Origin: an uncultured Pseudoflavonifractor sp.
GTDB lineage: Bacteria; Bacillota_A; Clostridia; Oscillospirales; Oscillospiraceae
Reading direction: 5' to 3'
NCBI GenBank assembly: GCA_947575475.1
Contig: CANPNN010000090.1
Location: forward strand, 1 to 5,738
DNA: 5,738 bases
A program made the translations under genes and the position numbers. The notes under the pieces are model-generated. The model ran no database searches and had not been told where the DNA came from. It worked only from the letters and a program-made list of their open reading frames with translations. Below, one piece after another: positions 1 to 4,590 of the stretch (position 1 is the first letter of the stretch; every line of letters starts with the position of its first letter).

Positions 1-597
1 ATCATCGTCAAGGCCGACGTCCAGGGCTCCGCCGAGGCGGTGAAGGCCAGCCTGGAGAAGATCACCAACGAGGAGGTCCGGGTCCGGGTCATCCACTGCG
101 CCGTGGGCGCCATCAACGAGTCCGACGTGATGCTGGCCAACACCTCCAACGCCATCATCGTGGGCTTCAACGTCCGCCCGGATAACAACGCCAAGGCCTC
201 CGCCGCCCGGGACCATGTGGATATGCGGATGTACCGGGTCATCTACGACGCCATCGAGGAGATCCAGACCGCCATGAAGGGGATGCTCTCCCCCAAGTTC
301 AAGGAGGTGGAGCTGGGCCAGGCCGAGGTCCGGAACGTCTTCCGTATCACCGGCGTGGGCATGGTGGCCGGCTGCTACGTCATCAACGGCCGGATCCAAC
401 GGGGGGCCCAGATGCGCCTTCTCCGGGACAACATCGTTATCTACGACGGAGCCATCGCCTCCCTCCAGCGCTTCAAGGACAGCGTGAAGGAGGTCGCCCA
501 GGGCTACGAGTGCGGCATCACCTTCGAAAAGTGGCAGGATATCAAGGAAGGCGACGTGATCGAGGCCTTCCTCATGGAGCAGAGCGAAGTGAAATAA
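1..597 (+). CDS. infB: Translation initiation factor IF-2, C-terminal part (5' truncated by window edge)
   Basis: This is the last 198 residues of IF2, the GTPase that brings fMet-tRNA to the 30S subunit and promotes subunit joining. The frame is open from base 1, so the G domain and N-terminus lie upstream. Residues 1 to about 93 match IF2 domain 3, opening [18 protein letters not shown], followed by VRVIH and [11 protein letters not shown]. Residues about 95-198 are the C-terminal beta-barrel (domain 4) that holds the formylmethionyl end of the tRNA, including [15 protein letters not shown] and [18 protein letters not shown]. The Cys at codon 125 and Gly at codon 172 are 47 residues apart. 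As I recall, that is the spacing of the fMet-contact residues C668 and G715 in Geobacillus IF2. The gene ends in TAA five bases before a terminator stem. In most Bacillota rbfA follows directly; here an extra module intervenes. Confidence 0.97.
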   Translation: MIVKADVQGSAEAVKASLEKITNEEVRVRVIHCAVGAINESDVMLANTSNAIIVGFNVRPDNNAKASAARDHVDMRMYRVIYDAIEEIQTAMKGMLSPKFKEVELGQAEVRNVFRITGVGMVAGCYVINGRIQRGAQMRLLRDNIVIYDGAIASLQRFKDSVKEVAQGYECGITFEKWQDIKEGDVIEAFLMEQSEVK

Positions 598-601
598 ACC
601 C

Positions 602-640
602 AAACAGGGCGGGCCTCAACGCCCGCCCTGTTTTTCTTTT
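602..640 (+). terminator. Strong intrinsic terminator after infB, possibly bidirectional
   Basis: A perfect 13-bp stem (602-614 with 621-633, core CAGGGCGGGC) closes a 6-base loop CTCAAC and runs into TTTTTCTTTT, the standard layout of a Rho-independent terminator. It begins five bases after the infB stop. The T tract overlaps the TAA stop of the convergent minus-strand gene at 639-641. Read on the minus strand, the stem is followed only by TTTGGGTTTATTT, so termination in that direction is plausible but weaker. Confidence 0.93.
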
Positions 641-890
641 ACCGCAGGGACAAGCCCAGGCGGAGACCGCAGGTGAAGGCGGCTTCCATATCTACGAAAC
701 GGACAAGCTTCAAGGACTCCCACAGGTTTTCCAGTTCCTTGGCGGCAAGACCTGTCTGTTTCAAATGTTCCCGGTTCCGTTCAGCCATGGTTTTCCCGTC
801 CTCCCGGTCCTTTTTCATATCCAAATCATAGCAGCCTTCCAGTCGGCATTGACTGGCATATTCCCAAAGCGTTCGGGTCAATTCGTCCAT
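639..890 (-). CDS. Small uncharacterised protein, DUF6809-like
   Basis: This is an 83-residue acidic/basic helical protein with no signal peptide or membrane segment. The upstream ATG at 905 would give 88 residues. I prefer the ATG at 890 because GAGGTG (903-898, minus strand) sits 7 bases before it, and that Shine-Dalgarno lies inside the longer reading. The 890 start gives MDELTRTLWEYA at the N-terminus. The C-terminal part, around LENLWESL and MEAAFTCGLRLGLSL, resembles from memory the tail of DUF6809 proteins of Clostridia (ELEDLH...EAFVYGFRLG). That assignment is a recollection of pattern, not a search, and the function of the family is unknown. The gene is divergent from a Cro/C1 repressor and is preceded by a perfect consensus promoter with operator-like palindromes, so it is probably the repressor's regulated target. 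It is AT-richer than the flanking housekeeping genes, which suggests acquisition. Confidence 0.72.
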   Translation of the reverse strand: MDELTRTLWEYASQCRLEGCYDLDMKKDREDGKTMAERNREHLKQTGLAAKELENLWESLKLVRFVDMEAAFTCGLRLGLSLR

Positions 891-904
891 AATATTACAC
901 CTCA

Positions 905-932
905 TTTAGTAATTTGCTAATTTTATTATATA
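905..932 (+). promoter_or_regulatory. Possible weak promoter for the Cro/C1 repressor gene
   Basis: A candidate -10 element TATATA (927-932) lies 16 bases after a poor -35 element TTTAGT (905-910). It overlaps the -10 of the opposing consensus promoter, so the two promoters would compete or share operators. Only the -10 is convincing, and nearby alternatives such as TATTAT (924-929) exist. A promoter is needed here because the gene starts after a strong terminator and faces away from its neighbour. Confidence 0.35.
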
Positions 933-944
933 GCAAATTGTTAA
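906..944. promoter_or_regulatory. Paired 15-bp operator-like palindromes in the divergent gap
   Basis: Site 1 is TTAGTAATTTGCTAA (906-920) and site 2 is ATAGCAAATTGTTAA (930-944). Each is an imperfect palindrome. Site 2 matches the reverse complement of site 1 at 12 of 15 positions, and the centres are 24 bp apart. The most conserved part is a perfect 9-bp inverted repeat, AATTTGCTA (911-919) and TAGCAAATT (931-939). Site 2 fills the spacer of the minus-strand consensus promoter, and site 1 covers its expected start point. Binding by the adjacent Cro/C1-type protein would block that promoter and probably its own. The binding partner is inferred from position only. Confidence 0.7.
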
Positions 945-952
945 ATTGTCAA
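925..952 (-). promoter_or_regulatory. Perfect consensus sigma-A promoter for the minus-strand small gene
   Basis: On the minus strand TTGACA (952-947) is followed after 16 bases by TATAAT (930-925). Both hexamers match the vegetative consensus exactly, with a near-optimal spacer. The expected start of transcription is near 918, giving a leader of about 28 bases before the Shine-Dalgarno-supported ATG at 890. A promoter this strong for a tiny gene, overlaid with operator-like palindromes, implies tight repression in the normal state. Confidence 0.85.
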
Positions 953-962
953 GGGGGTACTT

Positions 963-1181
963 ATGCTAAACAAAAAAGAATTTGGTTCGCGTTTGCGGGA
1001 AGTGCGAAAGCAAAACAACGAACAGCAGAAAGACCTTGCAGACTTTTTGCAAATCACCACTCCCCAAATCAGTGATATGGAAAATGGGAAAAAGACAACT
1101 ACCCTTGAAAAATTAGTGTTGATTTGCGAACACTATAAAGTATCATCCGATTATCTCCTAGGGCTTTCTGACGATAAGTGA
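963..1181 (+). CDS. Cro/C1-family (Xre-type) helix-turn-helix repressor
   Basis: This is a 72-residue, single-domain DNA-binding protein. Residues 6-17 (FGSRLREVRKQ) form the first helix. The helix-turn-helix spans about residues 22-44, with QKDLADFLQ, then ITTPQISDMENGKK as the recognition region. The typical family ending YKVSSDYLLGLSD lies at 58-70. No ligand-binding, oligomerisation or peptidase domain follows, as in small phage- or element-type Cro/C1 repressors. AAGGGGG (951-957) lies 5 bases before the ATG and supports the start. It is divergent from the small gene at 639-890, and the shared gap holds two operator-like palindromes, so autoregulation plus control of that gene is the likely role. 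Base composition and codon choice (AAA, GAA, TTT, TTG) are clearly AT-richer than infB or rbfA, a sign of different origin. Confidence 0.93.
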   Translation: MLNKKEFGSRLREVRKQNNEQQKDLADFLQITTPQISDMENGKKTTTLEKLVLICEHYKVSSDYLLGLSDDK

Positions 1182-1232
1182 GTGCACCTGGGGGACCATT
1201 CTTTGCCGCCAAAGAATGGTCCCCCGGCTCAC
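1178..1232. repeat. Perfect 15-bp inverted repeat downstream of the repressor gene
   Basis: GGGGGACCATTCTTT (1190-1204) is followed after GCCGCC by its exact reverse complement AAAGAATGGTCCCCC (1211-1225). Extra pairing is possible outside this core: CC/GG (1187-1188 with 1226-1227) and GTGAG/CTCAC (1178-1182 with 1228-1232), separated by small bulges. It starts at the TGA stop of the repressor gene. No T run follows on the plus strand (CGGCTCACCC), so it is not a standard intrinsic terminator. It may be a dispersed palindromic element, an mRNA-stabilising hairpin, or a scar at the edge of the inserted module. Confidence 0.8.
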
Positions 1233-1301
1233 CCAGTGATAGGAGAAAACCCACCCCCATCGCCATCCACCCCAAAAGAAAACCCCAACACAAACACAAA
1301 T
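1233..1301 (+). other. G-poor, C/A-rich leader before rbfA
   Basis: After the hairpin, the stretch leading to rbfA is dominated by C and A, with almost no G after about position 1245 (for example CCCACCCCCATCGCCATCC). It is probably unstructured in RNA. C-rich, G-poor, unstructured RNA is what Rho loads on, so a Rho-sensitive leader is possible but unproven. I see no convincing -35/-10 pair here that would give rbfA its own promoter. Confidence 0.3.
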
Positions 1302-1314
1302 GAGGTGAAATCCT

Positions 1315-1665
1315 ATGTCCGCCACCCGCATGGGCCGCATCAACGAGGAGATCCAGCGCACCCTCTCCGAGCTCATCCGCGCCGTCAAGGACCCCCGTGT
1401 CCACGGCCTGATCTCCATCACCGCCGTAGACACCACCGCCGACCTCAAGTATGCCAAGGTCTACGTCAGCTCCCTGGACCAAAGCGACATGAAGGAGGTC
1501 CTGAAGGGCCTCAAGTCCGCCTCCGGCTATCTCCGCCGGGAGCTGGGCCATACCCTCTCCCTCCGGGCTACCCCGGAGCTGACCTTCCTCCAGGACGACT
1601 CCATGGTGAAGGGAGCCCACATCCTCCAGGTCATGGAGGACCTGGACCGGGAGGGACGGCTATGA
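1315..1665 (+). CDS. rbfA: 30S ribosome-binding factor A
   Basis: RbfA is a 116-residue KH-fold protein that binds the immature 30S subunit near the 16S rRNA 5' helix and helps late maturation, especially in the cold. Family signatures are all visible: RMGRINEEIQRTLSELI at 5-21, VKDPRV at 24-29, the strand around ITAVDTT, then DLKYAKVYVS, the helix LKSASGYLRREL, and LRATPELTF followed by DDS. The length is normal for the family. GAGGTGA (1302-1308) is 6 bases before the ATG. The gene overlaps the next start by four bases (ATGA at 1662-1665), so nrnA is probably translated by re-initiation. The infB-rbfA linkage is normally tight; here 717 bases separate the infB stop from the rbfA start. Confidence 0.97.
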   Translation: MSATRMGRINEEIQRTLSELIRAVKDPRVHGLISITAVDTTADLKYAKVYVSSLDQSDMKEVLKGLKSASGYLRRELGHTLSLRATPELTFLQDDSMVKGAHILQVMEDLDREGRL

Positions 1666-2615
1666 CCTGGGATCATCAACAGGCCGCCCAGTTCCTCCAC
1701 GACCACGACGGCTTCCTCATCCTCACCCACCGCCGCCCCGACGGGGACACGGTGGGCTGCGCCATAGCCCTGTGCAAGGCCCTGCGTCGGCTGGGCAAGA
1801 CCGCTTATGTCCTCCCCAACCCCGACGCCACCGCCCTCTTCGACCCCTACTGGGGGGACGTTCTGGCTCCGGCGGATTTTCAGCCGGACACGGTGGTCAG
1901 CGCCGACGTCGCCAGCGAGAGCCTCTTCCCCTCCAATGCCGAGGCCTATAAGGGGAAGGTGGACCTCTGCCTGGACCACCACCCCTCCAACACCGGCTTT
2001 GCCCGGTATAACTGCGTGGAGGCGGACAAAGCCGCCTGCGGGGAGCTGATCTACCGGGTCATCACCCAGTGGTTTCCCGTGGACCAGGAGACCGCCCTTC
2101 CCCTCTACCTTGCGGTGAGCACCGACACCGGCTGCTTCGTCTACTCCAACACCTCCCCCCACACCCACCGGGTCGCGGCAGAGCTGATGGAGACGGGGAT
2201 CGACTACGCCGCCGTCAACAAGCGGCACTTCCGCACCAAAAGCTACATCCGTCTGCGGCTGGAGAGCCGCATGGTGGAGACCATGGACCTCCACGACGGC
2301 GGAAAGACCGCCATCGCCGCCATCTCCCTTCAGGATATGGCCGACTTTGGTGCCACCGAGGAGGACGTGGAGGACATCGCCGCCGTGGTGGGCCAGCTGG
2401 AGGGGGTCCACACCGCCGTGACCATCCGGGAGCTGAAGAGCGGGGAGTGCAAGCTCTCCGTCCGTACCGCGGCCGACCTGGACGCCTCCCAGGTCTGCGC
2501 CCTCCTGGGGGGCGGCGGCCACGCCGCCGCGGCGGGCTGCTCGGTCATGGGCAGCGTGGCCCAGGCCAAGTCCGCCATTCTGAACGCCATCCGGCAGGTG
2601 CGGGACCATGGCTAA
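1662..2615 (+). CDS. nrnA: DHH/DHHA1 phosphoesterase, NrnA-type oligoribonuclease / pAp phosphatase
   Basis: This is a 317-residue enzyme of the DHH superfamily. Members in this operon position degrade 2-5 nt RNA fragments and dephosphorylate pAp to AMP using manganese. The metal ligands are visible in order: H23 with D27 and D29 in THRRPDGDTVG, D82 in VSADVAS, D105-H106-H107 in LDHHPSNTGFA, and D155 in STDTGCFVYSNT. The C-terminal DHHA1 substrate-binding domain carries GGGGHAAAAG (283-292). Nothing catalytic is missing. The ATG at 1662 overlaps the rbfA stop and has GGAGGG (1650-1655) six bases upstream. The frame stays open further upstream, back through rbfA, but the domain starts here. 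The last eight bases overlap truB. A specialised c-di-NMP hydrolase role cannot be excluded from sequence, but this context and length fit NrnA. Confidence 0.93.
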   Translation: MTWDHQQAAQFLHDHDGFLILTHRRPDGDTVGCAIALCKALRRLGKTAYVLPNPDATALFDPYWGDVLAPADFQPDTVVSADVASESLFPSNAEAYKGKVDLCLDHHPSNTGFARYNCVEADKAACGELIYRVITQWFPVDQETALPLYLAVSTDTGCFVYSNTSPHTHRVAAELMETGIDYAAVNKRHFRTKSYIRLRLESRMVETMDLHDGGKTAIAAISLQDMADFGATEEDVEDIAAVVGQLEGVHTAVTIRELKSGECKLSVRTAADLDASQVCALLGGGGHAAAAGCSVMGSVAQAKSAILNAIRQVRDHG

Positions 2616-3483
2616 CGGCATTCTCATCATCGACAAGCCCTCCGACTGGACCAGCATGGACGTCTGCGCCAAGCTCCGTGGGGTCTTTCACGAAAAGCGG
2701 ATCGGCCACGGCGGCACCCTGGACCCCATGGCCACCGGGGTCCTCCCCGTCTTCGTGGGCCGGGCCACCCGGGCGGTGGAGTTCGCCGCCGAATCCGATA
2801 AGGAATATATCGCCGTTCTACAACTGGGTGTTATCACCAACACCCAGGATTCCACCGGCGAAATTTTAGAGCAGCGCCCCGTCACCGCGGGCCAGGAGGA
2901 GCTTTCCGCCCTTCTGCCCCGGTTTACGGGACCTCTGGAGCAGATCCCCCCCATGTATTCCGCCATCAAGATCGGCGGCAAGAAGCTCTACGAGCTGGCC
3001 CGAAAGGGCCAGGAGGTGGATCGCCCGGCAAGGAAGATCACCATACACCACTTGGAATTGCTGGAGGAGGACCCGGGTCAACCGGACGCGTATTTTCTCC
3101 GTATCCGCTGCTCCAAGGGCACCTACATCCGCACCCTCTGCCACGACATAGGCCAAGCCCTGGGCTGCGGGGGCTGCATGTCCTCCCTTGTCCGCTCCAT
3201 GGCCGGGGGCTTCCCTCTTTCGGATTCCCACCCCCTGGAGCAGGTCCTGTCCCACCCCGACCCCACCTCCCTCCTCCTCCCTGTGGACAAACTCTTCGCA
3301 GACCGTCCCTCCCTGCGCCTCAAGGCCCCGGGGGAGAAAAAGGTCCGTAATGGGGTTCCCCTTTCCACCCCCAAGCTGAAGGAGGGGGAATACCGGGTTT
3401 ACGGGGAAACCGGGGACTTCCTGGCCCTCTCCCGGTGCAAAAACGGCAAACTGACCACCATCAAGAGCTTTTACGAAGTATAA
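2608..3483 (+). CDS. truB: tRNA pseudouridine(55) synthase
   Basis: TruB converts U55 of the tRNA T-loop to pseudouridine and also acts as a tRNA folding chaperone. The 291-residue product begins ANGILIIDKPSDWTS, the usual family opening. The catalytic Asp is D39 in GHGGTLDPMATGVL. Other conserved blocks are KEYIAVLQLG, TNTQDSTG, QIPPMYSAIKIGGKKLYELAR and CSKGTYIRTLCHDIG. The C-terminal about 60 residues (from roughly LRLKAPGEKKVRNG to the end) form the small PUA-like RNA-binding domain. AGGTG (2596-2600) lies seven bases before the ATG, inside the end of the preceding DHH gene, and the 8-base overlap implies translational coupling. It ends just before a palindrome-rich spacer. Confidence 0.97.
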   Translation: MANGILIIDKPSDWTSMDVCAKLRGVFHEKRIGHGGTLDPMATGVLPVFVGRATRAVEFAAESDKEYIAVLQLGVITNTQDSTGEILEQRPVTAGQEELSALLPRFTGPLEQIPPMYSAIKIGGKKLYELARKGQEVDRPARKITIHHLELLEEDPGQPDAYFLRIRCSKGTYIRTLCHDIGQALGCGGCMSSLVRSMAGGFPLSDSHPLEQVLSHPDPTSLLLPVDKLFADRPSLRLKAPGEKKVRNGVPLSTPKLKEGEYRVYGETGDFLALSRCKNGKLTTIKSFYEV

Positions 3484-3498
3484 CTCCCGTCATTTCGA

Positions 3499-3516
3499 AC
3501 CAGTCCGCGGACTGGT
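3499..3516. repeat. Perfect 18-bp palindrome
   Basis: ACCAGTCCGCGGACTGGT is identical to its own reverse complement, with CCGCGG at the centre. It lies 15 bases after the truB stop. With no loop it is a poor hairpin in RNA and has no T tract, so it is better read as a DNA-level element (repeat unit core or protein site) than a terminator. Confidence 0.8.
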
Positions 3517-3627
3517 GACCGGCCAACCCTTGGCGGCTCTGCCGCTCACGGATGGGACGTGCCCTTTCCAGGCAGAGATCCGTCCCCCCATTCCCGGCCC
3601 GGGCCGGAACGAACCACATTTCCCGTA

Positions 3628-3648
3628 GGGCAGGGGCTTGCCCCCGCC
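3628..3648. repeat. GC hairpin upstream of ribF
   Basis: GGGGC (3633-3637) and GCCCC (3640-3644) flank a two-base centre TT. After one mismatched base on each side, GGC (3629-3631) pairs with GCC (3646-3648). It sits ten bases before the ribF Shine-Dalgarno (3658-3663). No T run follows on the plus strand. It could modulate ribF translation or simply be the end of a dispersed repeat. Confidence 0.55.
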
Positions 3649-3672
3649 GCACAAAAGAAGGAGACGTCTCAA

Positions 3673-4575
3673 GTGGAACCTACAAAGCGCGTCATCGCCC
3701 TGGGCTTCTTTGACGGAGTCCACATCGGCCACGGTGCCCTCCTCTCCCGCTGCGCCCAACGGGCCGCAGAGCTGAACGCCGTCCCCGCCGCCTTCACCTT
3801 CGACCTCCACCCCTCCGCCCTCATCCCGGGCAAGGAGCCGGTCCCCCTCCTCACCACCCCCGCCGACCGGGCAGGGCTTATGGGGCGGCTTTACGGCATC
3901 CGGGAGGTCCTCATCGCCCACTATGACCAGGCCATGATGACCACCCCCTGGCGGCAGTTTATCACCGACTACCTCCTCCGGGACCACGGCGCCGTCCATC
4001 TGGTGGTGGGCCACGACTTCCACTTTGGCTACAAGGGGGAGGGGGATCCCCAGAAGCTCCAGGCCCTCTGCGCCGAGCTGGGCATCGGCTGTGATGTGAT
4101 CCCCAAGGTGGAGCTGGAGGGGATCACCGTCTCCTCCACCCACATCCGCTCCCTCCTGGCCCAGGGGGACATGGACCGGGCCGGAAAATTCCTGGGCCAC
4201 CCCCACGTCCTCACCGACTTTGTCTCCCACGGCAAGAAGCTTGGCTCCACCCTGGGCTTCCCCACGGTGAACCTCCACTTCACCCCCGGCCTTCTCATCC
4301 CCGCCTACGGGGTCTATGCCTGCAAGGCGGTCTTTGAAAACGGGGACAGCCGTCTGGCCGTGACCAACATCGGTACCCGCCCCACCGTTCAGGACGGGGA
4401 CTCGGTCACCGCCGAGGGCTTCCTCCTGGACTTTGACGGGGACCTCTACGGCCAAAAGATCCGCATGGAGTTCTACCACTATCTCCGCCCGGAAAAAAAG
4501 TTCGACTCCCTGGACGCTCTCCGCTCCGAAGTCATGCGCAACGCCCAGCAGACCAGGGATCACTTCGCCAGTTAA
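3673..4575 (+). CDS. ribF: Bifunctional riboflavin kinase / FAD synthetase
   Basis: RibF phosphorylates riboflavin to FMN and adenylylates FMN to FAD. I place the start at GTG 3673: AAGGAG (3658-3663) is nine bases upstream, and the protein then opens VEPTKRVIALGFFDGVHIGH, as family members do. An upstream ATG at 3559 would add residues encoded by the palindromic spacer. The product is 300 residues, typical for the family. The FAD synthetase domain (about 1-165) shows GFFDGVHIGH (11-20), VGHDFHFGYKGEGD (112-125) and SSTHIRSLL (154-162). The riboflavin kinase domain (about 175-300) shows GKKLGSTLGFPTVNL (187-201), AYGVYA, NIGTRPTV (232-239), E248 as the likely catalytic glutamate, DFDGDLYGQ and KKFDSLDALRSEV. 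All key motifs are present. The truB-ribF linkage is common in Bacillota. Confidence 0.95.
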   Translation: MEPTKRVIALGFFDGVHIGHGALLSRCAQRAAELNAVPAAFTFDLHPSALIPGKEPVPLLTTPADRAGLMGRLYGIREVLIAHYDQAMMTTPWRQFITDYLLRDHGAVHLVVGHDFHFGYKGEGDPQKLQALCAELGIGCDVIPKVELEGITVSSTHIRSLLAQGDMDRAGKFLGHPHVLTDFVSHGKKLGSTLGFPTVNLHFTPGLLIPAYGVYACKAVFENGDSRLAVTNIGTRPTVQDGDSVTAEGFLLDFDGDLYGQKIRMEFYHYLRPEKKFDSLDALRSEVMRNAQQTRDHFAS

Positions 4576-4590
4576 AGGGAGGCTTTTCCC

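Larger units (their letters stand above)
3490..3650. repeat. Palindrome-rich spacer repeat between truB and ribF
   Basis: This non-coding gap is made almost entirely of symmetrical blocks: a perfect 18-bp palindrome (3499-3516), a bulged hairpin GGGACGTGCC...GGCA...CGTCCC (3554-3586), a near-palindrome TTCCCGGCCCGGGCCGGAA (3591-3609) and a GC hairpin (3628-3648). The phrases CGTCATTTCGAACCAGT and GTAGGGCAGGGGCTTGCCCC look, from memory, like dispersed intergenic repeats of high-GC Clostridia, but no copy number can be judged from one window. No protein-like reading, promoter pair or FMN riboswitch is evident. Transcription from truB must pass through it to reach ribF unless an unseen promoter exists. 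Confidence 0.65.

Noticed and set aside
510..920. A 136-codon plus-strand frame across the infB end and the small minus-strand gene
   Set aside because: It runs through the terminator hairpin and has no ribosome binding site or family features. The minus-strand frame has a promoter and Shine-Dalgarno.
639..1181. Classical toxin-antitoxin operon
   Set aside because: The two genes are divergent, not co-directional and overlapping, and the small protein shows no known toxin motif. A regulated small-protein switch fits better, though toxicity cannot be excluded.
1182..1661. N-terminal extension of the DHH protein through rbfA
   Set aside because: The frame is open but translates to Pro/His/Arg-rich nonsense. 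rbfA is real in the other frame, and ATG 1662 has a Shine-Dalgarno and a 4-base overlap.
1527..2672. A 381-codon minus-strand frame opposite the DHH gene
   Set aside because: It is a compositional shadow. It has no motifs, while the plus strand carries all DHH/DHHA1 motifs.
2824..2847. A perfect 9-bp hairpin CTGGGTGTT / AACACCCAG inside truB
   Set aside because: It encodes the conserved TruB segment LGVITNTQ, so coding constraint explains it well enough. There is no T run.
2069..2869. A 266-codon plus-strand frame overlapping the DHH and truB genes
   Set aside because: It is Pro/Arg/Gly-rich out-of-frame translation of two well-supported genes.
3484..3672. Possible FMN riboswitch ahead of ribF
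   Set aside because: The conserved FMN-aptamer blocks (such as AGGGCGGGG...GAYYC-type elements in the right order) are not recognisable. The gap is palindromic repeat sequence instead.
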